50,175 nt of DNA from M3007 sp035299505 (GTDB lineage: Bacteria > Bacteroidota > Bacteroidia > Chitinophagales > Saprospiraceae), in contig DATGWL010000073.1 of the NCBI GenBank assembly GCA_035299505.1, forward strand, positions 1 through 50,175, read 5' to 3'. The position numbers and the translations under genes were made by a program. A model generated the notes under the pieces. That model saw only the letters and a program-made list of their open reading frames with translations, was not told the DNA's origin and made no database searches. Shown here piece after piece: positions 1 to 8,618 of this stretch (the stretch's first letter is position 1; each line of letters starts with the position of its first letter).

Positions 1-1175
1 GCAAAGCAAAAATTATTCACGTGGTTAGGTCCGCCTACCTCATCCAGCAGAATGTTCCAATCCGTCCAGGCAACTGCGCCGTTGTTGAAATCATGAATCA
101 TATTCTCCCCATATTGCTCTCCCCAATGCCATTGGTGGAAGGTTTCCCAGGAGAAAGGGTAATTACAGGCTTCCGTTAGCAGCAGATTTTTGTCGGGAAA
201 CGATTCATGCACCCGTTTTACGTTTTCGTATTGGCGGCCTCCGTTCCAGATTTCATACCAGTGAAAACCAATGCCCCAAATGTATTTGGCCGCCTCGGGG
301 TCATTCAGATAGGTAGAAACCCGCTGGTAAATCAGATCCCGGTTGTGGTCCCAGGCGATGAGTTTTTTGTGGGAAAACCCTTCCTTTTTCAAGGTTGGAC
401 CAAGGTGGTTTTTGATAAAATCCCGCTCATCTTCAGCCGTGTAAATGCAGGATTCCCAGGTTTGTCTGGCCATAGGTTCGTTTTGCACAGACAGCCCCCA
501 TACCGGAATTCCCGCTTTTTCATAAGCCTGGATGAATTTTACATAATAATTTGCCCAGGAAGCGTAGGCTTCGGGTTTGAGCTTGCCGCCCTGCAGCATA
601 TTGTTGTTGTCTTTCATCCAGGCCGGCGGACTCCAGGGACTCACAAAAAGGTTCATTTTACCGCCAGAAGCAGCCATAGCTTTTTGAATGAACGGTATTT
701 TATAGCGCAGGTCGTGCTCTATATTGAAGGTTTTCAAAGCATAGTCTCCATCCTGTACATAGGTGTACATATCGCTGGAAAAATCGCAGCTGTTGATGTT
801 TGTCCGGCCAATGGTGTAACCAATTCCTTTTTCCGGATCAAAATAAGCTTGAAGCAGTTCTGCCTGTTTGGCCGCGGGCAATTTGGCAAAGGTTTCTGCC
901 GAAGCATCAGTGAGAGCGCCGCCAATTCCCAGAAAAGTCTGGAACTGCCGCTGCGGATCAACAAACACACAAGCCTGATTTTCAAAGGGTTGTCCAAAAG
1001 GTTCCAGCACCAGATTGTCGGTGGCCGTCAACCGGAAATGCGTGCTGTCGGCAGTGGTATAAACTTTTACAGTTTTCCAGGCAGCCAGGTTGACAGATGA
1101 AGGGGCTGGCAGATTGGTTTGATGAGTGCAGGCAGTTCCGATCAGGAATAAAAAAGCCCAGAGGTAGGATTTCAT
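1..1175 (-). CDS. GH30 family glycoside hydrolase (glucosylceramidase/beta-glucanase type), 3' end cut by window
   Basis: The frame is open from an ATG at 1173-1175 down to base 3, so at least 391 residues are present and the C-terminus lies outside the window. Residues 1-16 look like a signal peptide with a possible, weak lipobox ending at Cys16. The (beta/alpha)8 fold of GH30 is recognisable from FLGIGGALTDASAETF near residue 81, SPWSPPAWMK near 179, the acid/base Glu233 in VQNEP and the nucleophile Glu335 in LLTEACNYP. GH30 members are retaining enzymes that cut beta-glucosyl linkages (glucosylceramide, beta-1,6-glucan) or xylan. The exact specificity cannot be read here, but the SusC/SusD neighbours argue for a glycan. 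It is the last visible gene of the PUL, 22 bases after the preceding stop codon, so probably co-transcribed. The family call is firm, the substrate is inference. Confidence 0.88.
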   Translation of the reverse strand, partial: MKSYLWAFLFLIGTACTHQTNLPAPSSVNLAAWKTVKVYTTADSTHFRLTATDNLVLEPFGQPFENQACVFVDPQRQFQTFLGIGGALTDASAETFAKLPAAKQAELLQAYFDPEKGIGYTIGRTNINSCDFSSDMYTYVQDGDYALKTFNIEHDLRYKIPFIQKAMAASGGKMNLFVSPWSPPAWMKDNNNMLQGGKLKPEAYASWANYYVKFIQAYEKAGIPVWGLSVQNEPMARQTWESCIYTAEDERDFIKNHLGPTLKKEGFSHKKLIAWDHNRDLIYQRVSTYLNDPEAAKYIWGIGFHWYEIWNGGRQYENVKRVHESFPDKNLLLTEACNYPFSWETFHQWHWGEQYGENMIHDFNNGAVAWTDWNILLDEVGGPNHVNNFCF

Positions 1176-1197
1176 ACGTTGAGGCGCTGAAGCGAGG

Positions 1198-2061
1198 TCA
1201 GCGTTTATTTGTTTTTTGATAATGAAGTTCTGTCCAAACCGGCAAATGGTCAGAAGGGTAATGCAGGTTTTTAGAATCGCTGAGCACGGCATGTTTCCGT
1301 ATTTTCCAGTGATTTGACCGCGACACAAAAATGTAATCGATTCGTTTGAGTACGGGTTCCTGGAATTTGAAAGCGTTGAAAGTGCCTTCCGGGCCAAAAG
1401 GTTTGGACATTGAAAGCGCCTGAGTATCGTCCAGTTCCTTTTTTACCAGCTGAATCACCTCAGATTCTGGCAACGCGTTGAAATCGCCCATCAGCACCAC
1501 CGGATGCCCCTGTGCATTGAGTTTTTTAATTTTGTCCAGGATGAGTAACACACCGTTTTTTCTGGCGATTTCCCCCATATGATCAAGGTGGGTATTGAAA
1601 ATCCAGAAATGTTGCCCGCTGCGGATGTCTTGGAGCAAAATAGCTGTACAAACCCTGAGGCAGGCAGCATCCCAACCCATGGAAACAGTATCAGGTGTGG
1701 CCGAAAGCCAAAAGGTTTGGGCCTTTACCTGGCGAAACCTGTCTTTTTTATAAAAAACATGCGTCGACTCACCCCTACCCTGCCCTTCTCTACCGGTTCC
1801 TTCAGATGCGTAATCCGACAGTTTTTGCTGCAAAAACGCCACCTGTTGAGGCAACCCTTCCTGAATTCCCAGGATATCCGGTTCGTAAAATCTGATTTGA
1901 TCACTTAAATAGTCGCGGCGATGTTCCCAGGCGTTGTCGCCGTCTGAGGCTACTTCCAGCCGAATATTGTACGTCATGCAGGTCAGGGTTTGGGCACTCA
2001 AGGTGCAACCCAGCATCAGCGCCAGGGCGCAGAGTTGAAACTTTCCGGAAATGTGTATCAT
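1198..2061 (-). CDS. Endonuclease/exonuclease/phosphatase (EEP) fold secreted hydrolase
   Basis: The protein has 287 residues. The ATG at 2061 is chosen because residues 1-23 then form a good signal peptide ending LSAQ; a longer frame back to 2178 would run into the end of the susD-like gene. The metal-dependent EEP fold is clear: Asn32 (MTYNIR), Glu68 (GIQEG), His158 (NTHLDH), Asp193 and Asn195 (GDFN), Asp242 (RIDYIF) and the Asp271-His272 pair (SDHLPV). All catalytic positions of the DNase I/sphingomyelinase-like superfamily are kept, so it should be active. The superfamily cleaves phosphodiesters or phosphomonoesters. Exported members inside Bacteroidota PULs are common, but their substrate is usually unknown. 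It lies 85 bases after susD and 22 bases before the GH30 gene, fitting an operon. Confidence 0.85.
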   Translation of the reverse strand: MIHISGKFQLCALALMLGCTLSAQTLTCMTYNIRLEVASDGDNAWEHRRDYLSDQIRFYEPDILGIQEGLPQQVAFLQQKLSDYASEGTGREGQGRGESTHVFYKKDRFRQVKAQTFWLSATPDTVSMGWDAACLRVCTAILLQDIRSGQHFWIFNTHLDHMGEIARKNGVLLILDKIKKLNAQGHPVVLMGDFNALPESEVIQLVKKELDDTQALSMSKPFGPEGTFNAFKFQEPVLKRIDYIFVSRSNHWKIRKHAVLSDSKNLHYPSDHLPVWTELHYQKTNKR

Positions 2062-2146
2062 GGTGCTGAAAATTTTCCCGGAAGGTCGGTGTTTACCGAA
2101 AACTAAGGTACTTAATTCCCGGCAAACACCGAAAACCCGGCTCCTG

Positions 2147-3613
2147 TCAATAACCGGGATTTTGTACCAGCCGACCATTTTTATCCAGTTCAGCCTGTGG
2201 AACTGGCCAAACCAGACGCTCCGCCGTCAGGTTATAGCCAATAGGCTGACCGGTATGATCCTTTACGGTATTCATCACCTCCATGGCTCTTCCGGTGCGT
2301 TTGAGGTCGTACCAGCGATGTCCTTCAAAAGCTAACTCCAGGCGGCGTTCTTTTTCAATGGCCAGACGCATTTCGGCCTGCGTTGCGGCTGTGGTAGCGC
2401 CCAGGCTCACCCGGGAACGAATCTGATTCACCAGTGCAGCAGCTCCGGCCTGATCGCCCAACTCATTCAATGCCTCTGCCTTAAGCAGGATAATATCGGC
2501 TAAACGAATGAAAATATAGTTCTGATCACTGCCTTCCTGGAAGTTGCGCCATTTATTGATGAACGGATATTTGTTTTGCGGGTAGTGTGGGTCCGACCAT
2601 TTGCCGCTCACATTATCGTACACAATGCTGGCGTTTTTGCGTTTGGTATCGTTTTCCGCTTCAAAAGTGGCTACCAGGTCGTTGGAAGGGATGTTGAACT
2701 TTTTCCAGTCCAAACCGCGGAACATCTTTGTACCCCAGTTGCCGTCTGGTGCACCGCCGTTGTAATTGATTTCAAAAATGGACTCAGCAGAGTTTTCATT
2801 ACCCAACGCCCAGAGTTGATCATAGTCTGCCAACAAAGTATACCCGCCGGCAATCACGGCATCGCAATATTGTTTCACCTTGTTCCAGTCGTGCGGCTCC
2901 TGAGTGGCATACACTTTGGCCAGCAGCGCGTTTACTGCACCTTTGGAGGCAAAACCTTTGTGTGCCGGATTGGCCGCAACACGGTCCAGCGCTGTTTCCA
3001 GATCCAGAATAATCTGGGCATATACCTCTGACTGCGTCGACCTGGCCGGGAAAATCTGCGGATAAATTTCATCCAGATTGGCCGCACTGATGGATTTCAC
3101 TTCCTTCAACTGCAGGGGCACATCACCCCACAACTGAACGGCCTGGAAATACATAAATGCCCGAATAAAGGATGCTTCTCCCACCATTTGTTCCTTCCGA
3201 TCTGTAGTTAGCGCAGGGTCTGTTACCGCACGTACATTATTGATCACAGTGTTGCATTTACCAATGGTGGAATACAGATATCTCCAGTCACGACTCACAT
3301 TAGAGTTCGTGGCGTCAATCTTGTAATCGTCTATTTGAAAGTTTGCCGGATTGTCTGCCCCGGCGTAGGCATCATCCGATTGGGCGTCGCCGTTGACGAA
3401 ATAATCCAACTGGAAATATTCGTTTTTAAAATCGGCATAGGCGCCGGCCAGCGCTGCTTCGGCTTCAGAAGCTGATTTAAACAGGATGGAATCGGCGGCG
3501 GTGTTTTCCACTGCAATACCCTGTGAAGCGGGCTCCAGCTCCAGGAATTTTTCGCAGGAGCTGAGCGCCAGTACTGCCAGCATTATGGTAGGTAGCAAAA
3601 AATGCTTTTTCAT
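2147..3613 (-). CDS. SusD/RagB family outer-membrane glycan-binding lipoprotein
   Basis: A 488-residue lipoprotein. The ATG at 3613 gives a 19-residue signal peptide with lipobox LALSSC, so Cys20 would be lipidated and the protein anchored at the cell surface. Typical SusD traits follow: TPR-like helices in the first half (for example the stretch around VGEASFIRAFMYFQAVQLWG) and the C-terminal segment IRLADIILLKAEALNELG...VNQIRSR...ERRLELAFEGHRWYDLKRTG. SusD proteins cap the SusC channel and pass glycans to it. The gene starts 25 bases after the susC-like stop, and the pair should be one transcript. The alternative upstream start at 3652 would overlap susC and place 13 residues before the signal peptide, so it is disfavoured. 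Glycan specificity is not readable from sequence. Confidence 0.95.
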   Translation of the reverse strand: MKKHFLLPTIMLAVLALSSCEKFLELEPASQGIAVENTAADSILFKSASEAEAALAGAYADFKNEYFQLDYFVNGDAQSDDAYAGADNPANFQIDDYKIDATNSNVSRDWRYLYSTIGKCNTVINNVRAVTDPALTTDRKEQMVGEASFIRAFMYFQAVQLWGDVPLQLKEVKSISAANLDEIYPQIFPARSTQSEVYAQIILDLETALDRVAANPAHKGFASKGAVNALLAKVYATQEPHDWNKVKQYCDAVIAGGYTLLADYDQLWALGNENSAESIFEINYNGGAPDGNWGTKMFRGLDWKKFNIPSNDLVATFEAENDTKRKNASIVYDNVSGKWSDPHYPQNKYPFINKWRNFQEGSDQNYIFIRLADIILLKAEALNELGDQAGAAALVNQIRSRVSLGATTAATQAEMRLAIEKERRLELAFEGHRWYDLKRTGRAMEVMNTVKDHTGQPIGYNLTAERLVWPVPQAELDKNGRLVQNPGY

Positions 3614-3638
3614 TGTAACAGATTGTTTATGAAGGAGA

Positions 3639-6563
3639 TCAGAATTCTGCATTTACGCCAAACGTGAGGGTGCGCGCCTGCGGATACGTACCATAATCCA
3701 CGCCCAACTCGGTTGCGCTCAACCCAAATGCATTCACCTCCGGATCAAAGCCAGAATAATTGGTGAGTGTGAGCAGGTTTTGACCTGTTGTGTACACGGA
3801 AAGTTTGCTGATGCCAGACTTACCCAACCATTTGGGATTCAGGTTATAAGTCAGGGTTATGGCTTTGAGACGAACATAGGAGCCATCTTCTACAAAACGG
3901 CTGGAGTTGCGTACGTTGTCTACATTGCCATTGCCCACAGCACGCGGAATGTCGGTATTCCGGTTGTCGGTTGTCCAGCGGCGCAACACGGCTGTTGACT
4001 GATTTTTGCTATCAAACATACCTTCCAGATCAATGCGGGTAGCATTGTAGACATCATTACCATAGCTGCCCTGGAAGAAGAAGTTCAGGTCTAAACGTTT
4101 CCAGGAGAAGGAGTTGGTCAATCCAAAGGTAAAATCCGGATTTCCATCCCCGATAATGGTACGGTCGCCCGGATCAAGGATGCCGTTTCCGTTCACATCT
4201 TTGAAGTCCAGATCCCCGGTTTCCGGGTTCACGCCTTCTGAAATGTACCCGAAGAAAGTGCCAAGCGGCAGGCCTTCTTTCACGATAGCTACATCCTGGT
4301 TGTTGCTGTAAATGCGACCGAAGTAGTACACGTTGGTATAGTCCAGACGGGTCACTTTATTCCGGTTGAAAGAGATATTGAATTCAGTTTGCCATTTGAG
4401 TTTTTTCACCGTATTGACGGTAGCCAGGGAAAAGTCCAGGCCTTTGTTTTCAATGGCGCCTGCATTGGTTTGGATAGTGCTGATAGGCAGTGAATTAGAC
4501 AATTGTACGTTCAACAGTACATCATCTGTTTGTTTCAGATAGGCATCGGCCACAAAAACTACCCGTCCATTCCACATGGAGAGGTCAATGCCAATATTCG
4601 ATTGTGTGGTGGTTTCCCAGCGGAGATCAGGATTGCCATAGGTGGTTTGTACAGCTGCCGGGCCGGAAAGCGGGTTGGTGGCAGCACGTCGGTAGTAGGA
4701 TATCAGGCCATAGCGGGCATAGTTGGAAATGCCTTCCTGATTGCCGTTTTTACCCCAGCCCGCCCGGATTTTCATGTCGTTGATGAAATCCAGATCCTGC
4801 ATAAAGGGTTCAGACGAAATACGCCAACCGGCGGAGAAAGAAGGCATAGTGCCCCAGTGGTGTGCAAGTTTGGAAGATCCGTCGCGACGAAGGGTAGCAG
4901 TAAAGAGGTAACGGCTGTCAAAATCATATTGTACCCTTCCAAAAAAGGACGCCAGCGACCACTCCTGCAGGTCGGTACTGGCAGAAACGCTATTGGCGGC
5001 ATTGAGGGTTTTGACAGAAACATCGGATGGGAAGTCATTCCCGGAAATAAAAGAATTACTCCAGGTGGATTTTTGAATACTGCTGCCGGCCAGGAAGGAA
5101 AGGTTGTTTCGGCCGAAAGAAGTGCGATAATTGGCTGTATTTTCCCAAAGCCAGATGCTTGAATTGGCTTTATCAGCCTGTCCCAGGCCATTTTGATTAC
5201 GGCCAAAATTGGTGCGGAATGGATCCAGGTAGTAGTCCCATTGGTGTGCATTCATATCTGCACCTACATTGGTTTTTACGGAAAAACCATTAAAAACCTG
5301 CGCTTCAGCCTGCACATTTCCGAAAATGCGCGTATCCGTGGTTTGTTGGTCTGGCCCAAACATGTAGGCAATCGGGTTTTCCCAGGATGGCTGGAATGGA
5401 TTGGTAGCGTACTGACCGCTTCCATCATTTTTGTAAGTGGATAAGAATGGCGGCGTATTGAGTGCGCTCATGATTACACCACCTCGACCAGAGCTGGCAT
5501 TGTCCGGAGTGTCTTTGGTGCGGCTGCGCAATACATTGACGCTGGTTCCAACCTTCAGCCAGTTGGTAGCCTGATTATCCAGGTTCAAACGAACAGAATA
5601 CCGGTCAAAACGGGCAGGTTTGACAATACCTTCATTGTTCAGGTAGTTGGTAGACAGCATGTAGCGGGTTTTATCGTTCCCTCCGGCAAATGCCAGTTGC
5701 ACAGACTGGTTTTTTCCAATCCCAAATGATTCGTCCTGCCAGTTGGTGTACCCCGTCCAGGTTTGATCCCAGGAGCCCGGGCTAAGTTCTTCCAGCAGGG
5801 TACGGTATTGTTTGGTGGTGAGGGTTTCTACAGTTTTTCGTATATTGGAAAAACCCGTGTAGGCACTGAAGCGAATGGTGGACATGCCTTCTTTGCCCCG
5901 TTTGGTGGTAATCAGCACCACGCCATTGGCAGCTCGGGCGCCATAAATAGCCGAAGAGGAGGCATCTTTCAGCACACTCATACTTTCAATATCTGCCGGA
6001 TTCAACCCACGGATATCAGTGGTTGGCACACCATCTACTACATAGAGTGGCTCATTACCTGCAATAACCGAAGTAGCGCCCCTTACCCGTACTGCAATAT
6101 CGTTACCCGGCTTGCCGGAAGGCTGCACCACCTGAACCCCGGCTGCTTTGCCTTGCAGGGCTTCTGCGGCAGAAACCATTGGGCGGTCGCGAATATCTTT
6201 TTCGCCTACCACCACTACAGCAGTGGTCAGGTCTTTTTTCTTTTGGGTGCCATAGCCCACAACAACCACCTGTTCCAGGTTTTTGATATCTTCTTCCAGG
6301 GTGATGTTTACAACCAACTGGCCGTTTACCGGAATCTCCTGAGAGGTATAGCCGGTATAGTGCACCACTAATATGGCGTTAGCGGATACTTTGATTTTAA
6401 AGGCGCCATCTACATCTGTCATAACGCCGTTAGAGGTTCCTTTCTCTATTACGCTTACCCCGATGAGTGGCTCACCAGATGCGTCGGTTACTTTTCCGGC
6501 CACCTGGGCCAGGATGGGAAAGGATATAAAAAGGACTGCAAGCAAGGTTAAAAGTCTGGTCAT
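3639..6563 (-). CDS. SusC/RagA family TonB-linked outer-membrane transporter
   Basis: A 974-residue protein beginning at ATG 6563. Residues 1-20 form a signal peptide, about 21-105 a CarboxypepD_reg-like domain (VAGKVTDASGEPLIGVSV), then the SusC signature VVVVGYGTQKKKDLTTAV, a plug domain (PLYVVDGVP, VLKDASSSAIYGARAANGVV) and a 22-strand-type beta-barrel to the C-terminal NAEF. SusC proteins import oligosaccharides across the outer membrane using TonB energy, with SusD as lid. Length is normal for the family. An in-frame ATG at 6596 would put 11 residues before the signal peptide and was not chosen. The gene sits between the PKD lipoprotein and susD in the PUL order. Confidence 0.96.
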   Translation of the reverse strand: MTRLLTLLAVLFISFPILAQVAGKVTDASGEPLIGVSVIEKGTSNGVMTDVDGAFKIKVSANAILVVHYTGYTSQEIPVNGQLVVNITLEEDIKNLEQVVVVGYGTQKKKDLTTAVVVVGEKDIRDRPMVSAAEALQGKAAGVQVVQPSGKPGNDIAVRVRGATSVIAGNEPLYVVDGVPTTDIRGLNPADIESMSVLKDASSSAIYGARAANGVVLITTKRGKEGMSTIRFSAYTGFSNIRKTVETLTTKQYRTLLEELSPGSWDQTWTGYTNWQDESFGIGKNQSVQLAFAGGNDKTRYMLSTNYLNNEGIVKPARFDRYSVRLNLDNQATNWLKVGTSVNVLRSRTKDTPDNASSGRGGVIMSALNTPPFLSTYKNDGSGQYATNPFQPSWENPIAYMFGPDQQTTDTRIFGNVQAEAQVFNGFSVKTNVGADMNAHQWDYYLDPFRTNFGRNQNGLGQADKANSSIWLWENTANYRTSFGRNNLSFLAGSSIQKSTWSNSFISGNDFPSDVSVKTLNAANSVSASTDLQEWSLASFFGRVQYDFDSRYLFTATLRRDGSSKLAHHWGTMPSFSAGWRISSEPFMQDLDFINDMKIRAGWGKNGNQEGISNYARYGLISYYRRAATNPLSGPAAVQTTYGNPDLRWETTTQSNIGIDLSMWNGRVVFVADAYLKQTDDVLLNVQLSNSLPISTIQTNAGAIENKGLDFSLATVNTVKKLKWQTEFNISFNRNKVTRLDYTNVYYFGRIYSNNQDVAIVKEGLPLGTFFGYISEGVNPETGDLDFKDVNGNGILDPGDRTIIGDGNPDFTFGLTNSFSWKRLDLNFFFQGSYGNDVYNATRIDLEGMFDSKNQSTAVLRRWTTDNRNTDIPRAVGNGNVDNVRNSSRFVEDGSYVRLKAITLTYNLNPKWLGKSGISKLSVYTTGQNLLTLTNYSGFDPEVNAFGLSATELGVDYGTYPQARTLTFGVNAEF

Positions 6564-6605
6564 GGTGCAATTTTTTGTGCCTTCCGGGCAATTCAAATCA
6601 TATTG

Positions 6606-6632
6606 AGGCGGGAGCGGGCATTACCCGCCCCC
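6606..6632 (-). other. GC-rich hairpin in the leader between lipoprotein gene and susC
   Basis: The 106-base gap between the PKD lipoprotein and susC contains a stem of GCGGG (6614-6618) and CCCGC (6624-6628) with a five-base loop, extended imperfectly by more G/C pairs. In the minus-strand transcript it is not followed by a clear U-run, so an mRNA processing or stabilising hairpin in front of the highly expressed susC is as likely as a terminator. Next to it is the short direct repeat CTAAACTAAACTAACTAAA (6639-6657). Function is inference. Confidence 0.35.
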
Positions 6633-6669
6633 GATCTCACTAAACTAAACTAACTAAATCATCGGTTGG

Positions 6670-8403
6670 TTAGCGAACCAAAACCATGGTCCAGGCAGAT
6701 GAACCGTCTTTGGCGGCAGAGATATCAACAGAAACCGTGAGGGTTTCCAGACCATTCTCTTTTACATAACTCATTACCTCATAGCGGTTAGTGGTGTTTC
6801 CGCCGTTTGGTGCGTTGGCGCCGTTGCCATTTTCACCACCATAATAACCCTTGTAGAAGCCGATAAATGCTGCGCCGGAAGCGCCATTTGTGAGGGTAAT
6901 AACCGGGCGGTTGCTGCCTGAAGCTGGTGTAAAGGCAAAAGAGTGAACACCTGAGCCAAACGCAGCGCCGTTGCCGCTGGCAGCCACCTGTGCATCAGAC
7001 CAGCAACCGTTCGGGCTGCCCATATAACCATCGTTACGGGCATCGCCGTTGGTTTTGTATTCATACACGCCACCTGTAGAGAAAATGAATTCATCGTTGG
7101 TAATGCAAGACCAGTCATTGTCGCCGGTGGATGTACCATCCAGATAGTTAGCAGGAACCTGCCACCAGGAAGCATTACCCAGGCCTGGGCCCACAAAAAT
7201 GGAATTGGCTGCATTGCGCACTTTCCATGCACCACCTATCAGGTCTGCCTCGGTTACATCGCCGGAAACAGTGATGTCTTTGGATACCGTAGAGGTAGTA
7301 TTGCCTTTTTTCACCTGCAAGGTCACGGTGTAAATGCCGCCTGCTGCGTAGGTATGGGTTGGGGAAGTTTCGGTGGAAGTAGCGCCATCGCCGAAATTCC
7401 AGATGTAGCTTTCACCTTCGAATGAGTTGTTGGTAAATGCAGCAACTTTTCCAGCTACATCAGCCTTAAAACTGGCCACAGCAGGTTCGTCTGCTGGGTT
7501 GTCATAGTGTACCAGTGTAATTCTCCAGTATGCATTGTCTGAGGTGTTGGCCGGATCCCATTTGTAACCAACTTCCAGGATCAGGGTGTCTACTGCACCA
7601 TCTGACAGCTTGATGATGTCGTACTTAACTGCATTTTGCGGAACAGAAACCTCCAGATCGGTACCAATTTTTTGCAGACCGATGAATGCACCCAATCCAA
7701 CCACTTCAAGGGTAGGCTTGGTACCGTTGGTTAGTACGAAAGTGTGGTTTCCGTCGCCGAAAGCAGACAAATCAGTGCCGCCCGGACCAGTCATGTTTGC
7801 TGGTGTGGATGCTGCACAAATATTGGCAGGCTCAAACACGCCACCTTCTGCCCAGAAGTCGCCATTGGAATTGTACACCATAGATTTGTCGCGACCAAAG
7901 GTCCACTCATCATTCATGGTGCAGGGGCGGTTGGCAATGTCATCATTGCCGCGACCCAAACCCCACCAAACCTGATCTTTGGCAATCGGGCCTACTTCCA
8001 GTGGCCAGCGGTTGGCATTCACCACCCGGAGCAGTTTCCAGGTTTTAGACACATCGCCTACCAGCTTAGTGAGCTCTGCATCCGGGTCAGTGATGGTTAC
8101 CACCTGAGACACCACGTCGGTGCCATCTTCACCAGTGGCAGTTAATTTAACTGTGTAGGCGCCTGTGTTCGCATACGTGTGTGTAGGATTCACATCAGTG
8201 GAGGTGCTACCGTCACCGAAGTCCCACGACAGGGAATTGTAGTTTTGGGAAACGTTGGTAAACGCTACTTTTTTGAAATCTGCTGCGTCTACCTGGAAGG
8301 AGAAGCCGGCAATGGTTTCCAGTTTTTCCTTTTTACAGGATGCTACGGCTGAAACAACCAAAACCAGGGCAATCAGCCAGGGCATTTGTAATAACTTCTT
8401 CAT
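6670..8403 (-). CDS. Surface lipoprotein with two PKD domains and two repeated putative glycan-binding domains
   Basis: A 577-residue protein. Residues 1-22 are a signal peptide with lipobox SAVASC, so Cys23 is probably lipidated; the KK..K stretch after it is usual for surface lipoproteins. Two PKD modules are seen at about residues 34-105 (WDFGDGSTS, THTYANTGAYTV) and 304-385 (WNFGDGATS, THTYAAGGIYTV). Each is followed by a domain of about 185 residues that share WW, ITNDEF/MNDEWTF, the NGD motif, SGVHSFAF/DGNHTFVL and a terminal W..TLVHYD/W..MVLVR. The protein is therefore a tandem duplication of PKD plus binding domain. Its place as first gene of the PUL fits a SusE/SusF-like surface glycan-binding role; similar PKD lipoproteins are known in marine laminarin-type PULs. 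The role is inference, the architecture is seen. Confidence 0.85.
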   Translation of the reverse strand: MKKLLQMPWLIALVLVVSAVASCKKEKLETIAGFSFQVDAADFKKVAFTNVSQNYNSLSWDFGDGSTSTDVNPTHTYANTGAYTVKLTATGEDGTDVVSQVVTITDPDAELTKLVGDVSKTWKLLRVVNANRWPLEVGPIAKDQVWWGLGRGNDDIANRPCTMNDEWTFGRDKSMVYNSNGDFWAEGGVFEPANICAASTPANMTGPGGTDLSAFGDGNHTFVLTNGTKPTLEVVGLGAFIGLQKIGTDLEVSVPQNAVKYDIIKLSDGAVDTLILEVGYKWDPANTSDNAYWRITLVHYDNPADEPAVASFKADVAGKVAAFTNNSFEGESYIWNFGDGATSTETSPTHTYAAGGIYTVTLQVKKGNTTSTVSKDITVSGDVTEADLIGGAWKVRNAANSIFVGPGLGNASWWQVPANYLDGTSTGDNDWSCITNDEFIFSTGGVYEYKTNGDARNDGYMGSPNGCWSDAQVAASGNGAAFGSGVHSFAFTPASGSNRPVITLTNGASGAAFIGFYKGYYGGENGNGANAPNGGNTTNRYEVMSYVKENGLETLTVSVDISAAKDGSSAWTMVLVR

Positions 8404-8596
8404 ACAAGAAAGGATTTAGTGGTCCGATGGACCGTTTTGAATAGTTTACTTGAACTGCCATTCAGGAAAAAAAGCAGCGTGCAAAAGTGGCCTATAAGTA
8501 TGCGGCAAGGCCCTTTTCCGGTACGTCATTACTACTGCACCTGCCCGTTTTACCTACAGCACAACTACTTTCAAATCCTTTTTAAGCCTGAGTTCC

Positions 8597-8604
8597 TACA
8601 TTTG
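8597..8604 (+). promoter_or_regulatory. Candidate -7 box (TACATTTG) before the propeller regulator
   Basis: TACATTTG matches the Bacteroidota -7 consensus TAnnTTTG and lies 14 bases before the TTG start of the regulator, which would give a very short leader. No TTTG box is found at the expected 19-21 bases upstream, so this is a half-match only. The 215-base divergent gap 8404-8618 must also hold the PUL promoter on the other strand, but I could not identify a matching box there. Confidence 0.35.
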
Positions 8605-8618
8605 TCCGACAGAATTAT

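Noticed and set aside
4503..5162. Long opposite-strand frames inside susC and similar frames elsewhere (for example 15 kb, 38.8 kb, 47.9 kb)
   Set aside because: They are antisense shadows of clear genes with full family motifs, and lack signals or resemblance of their own.
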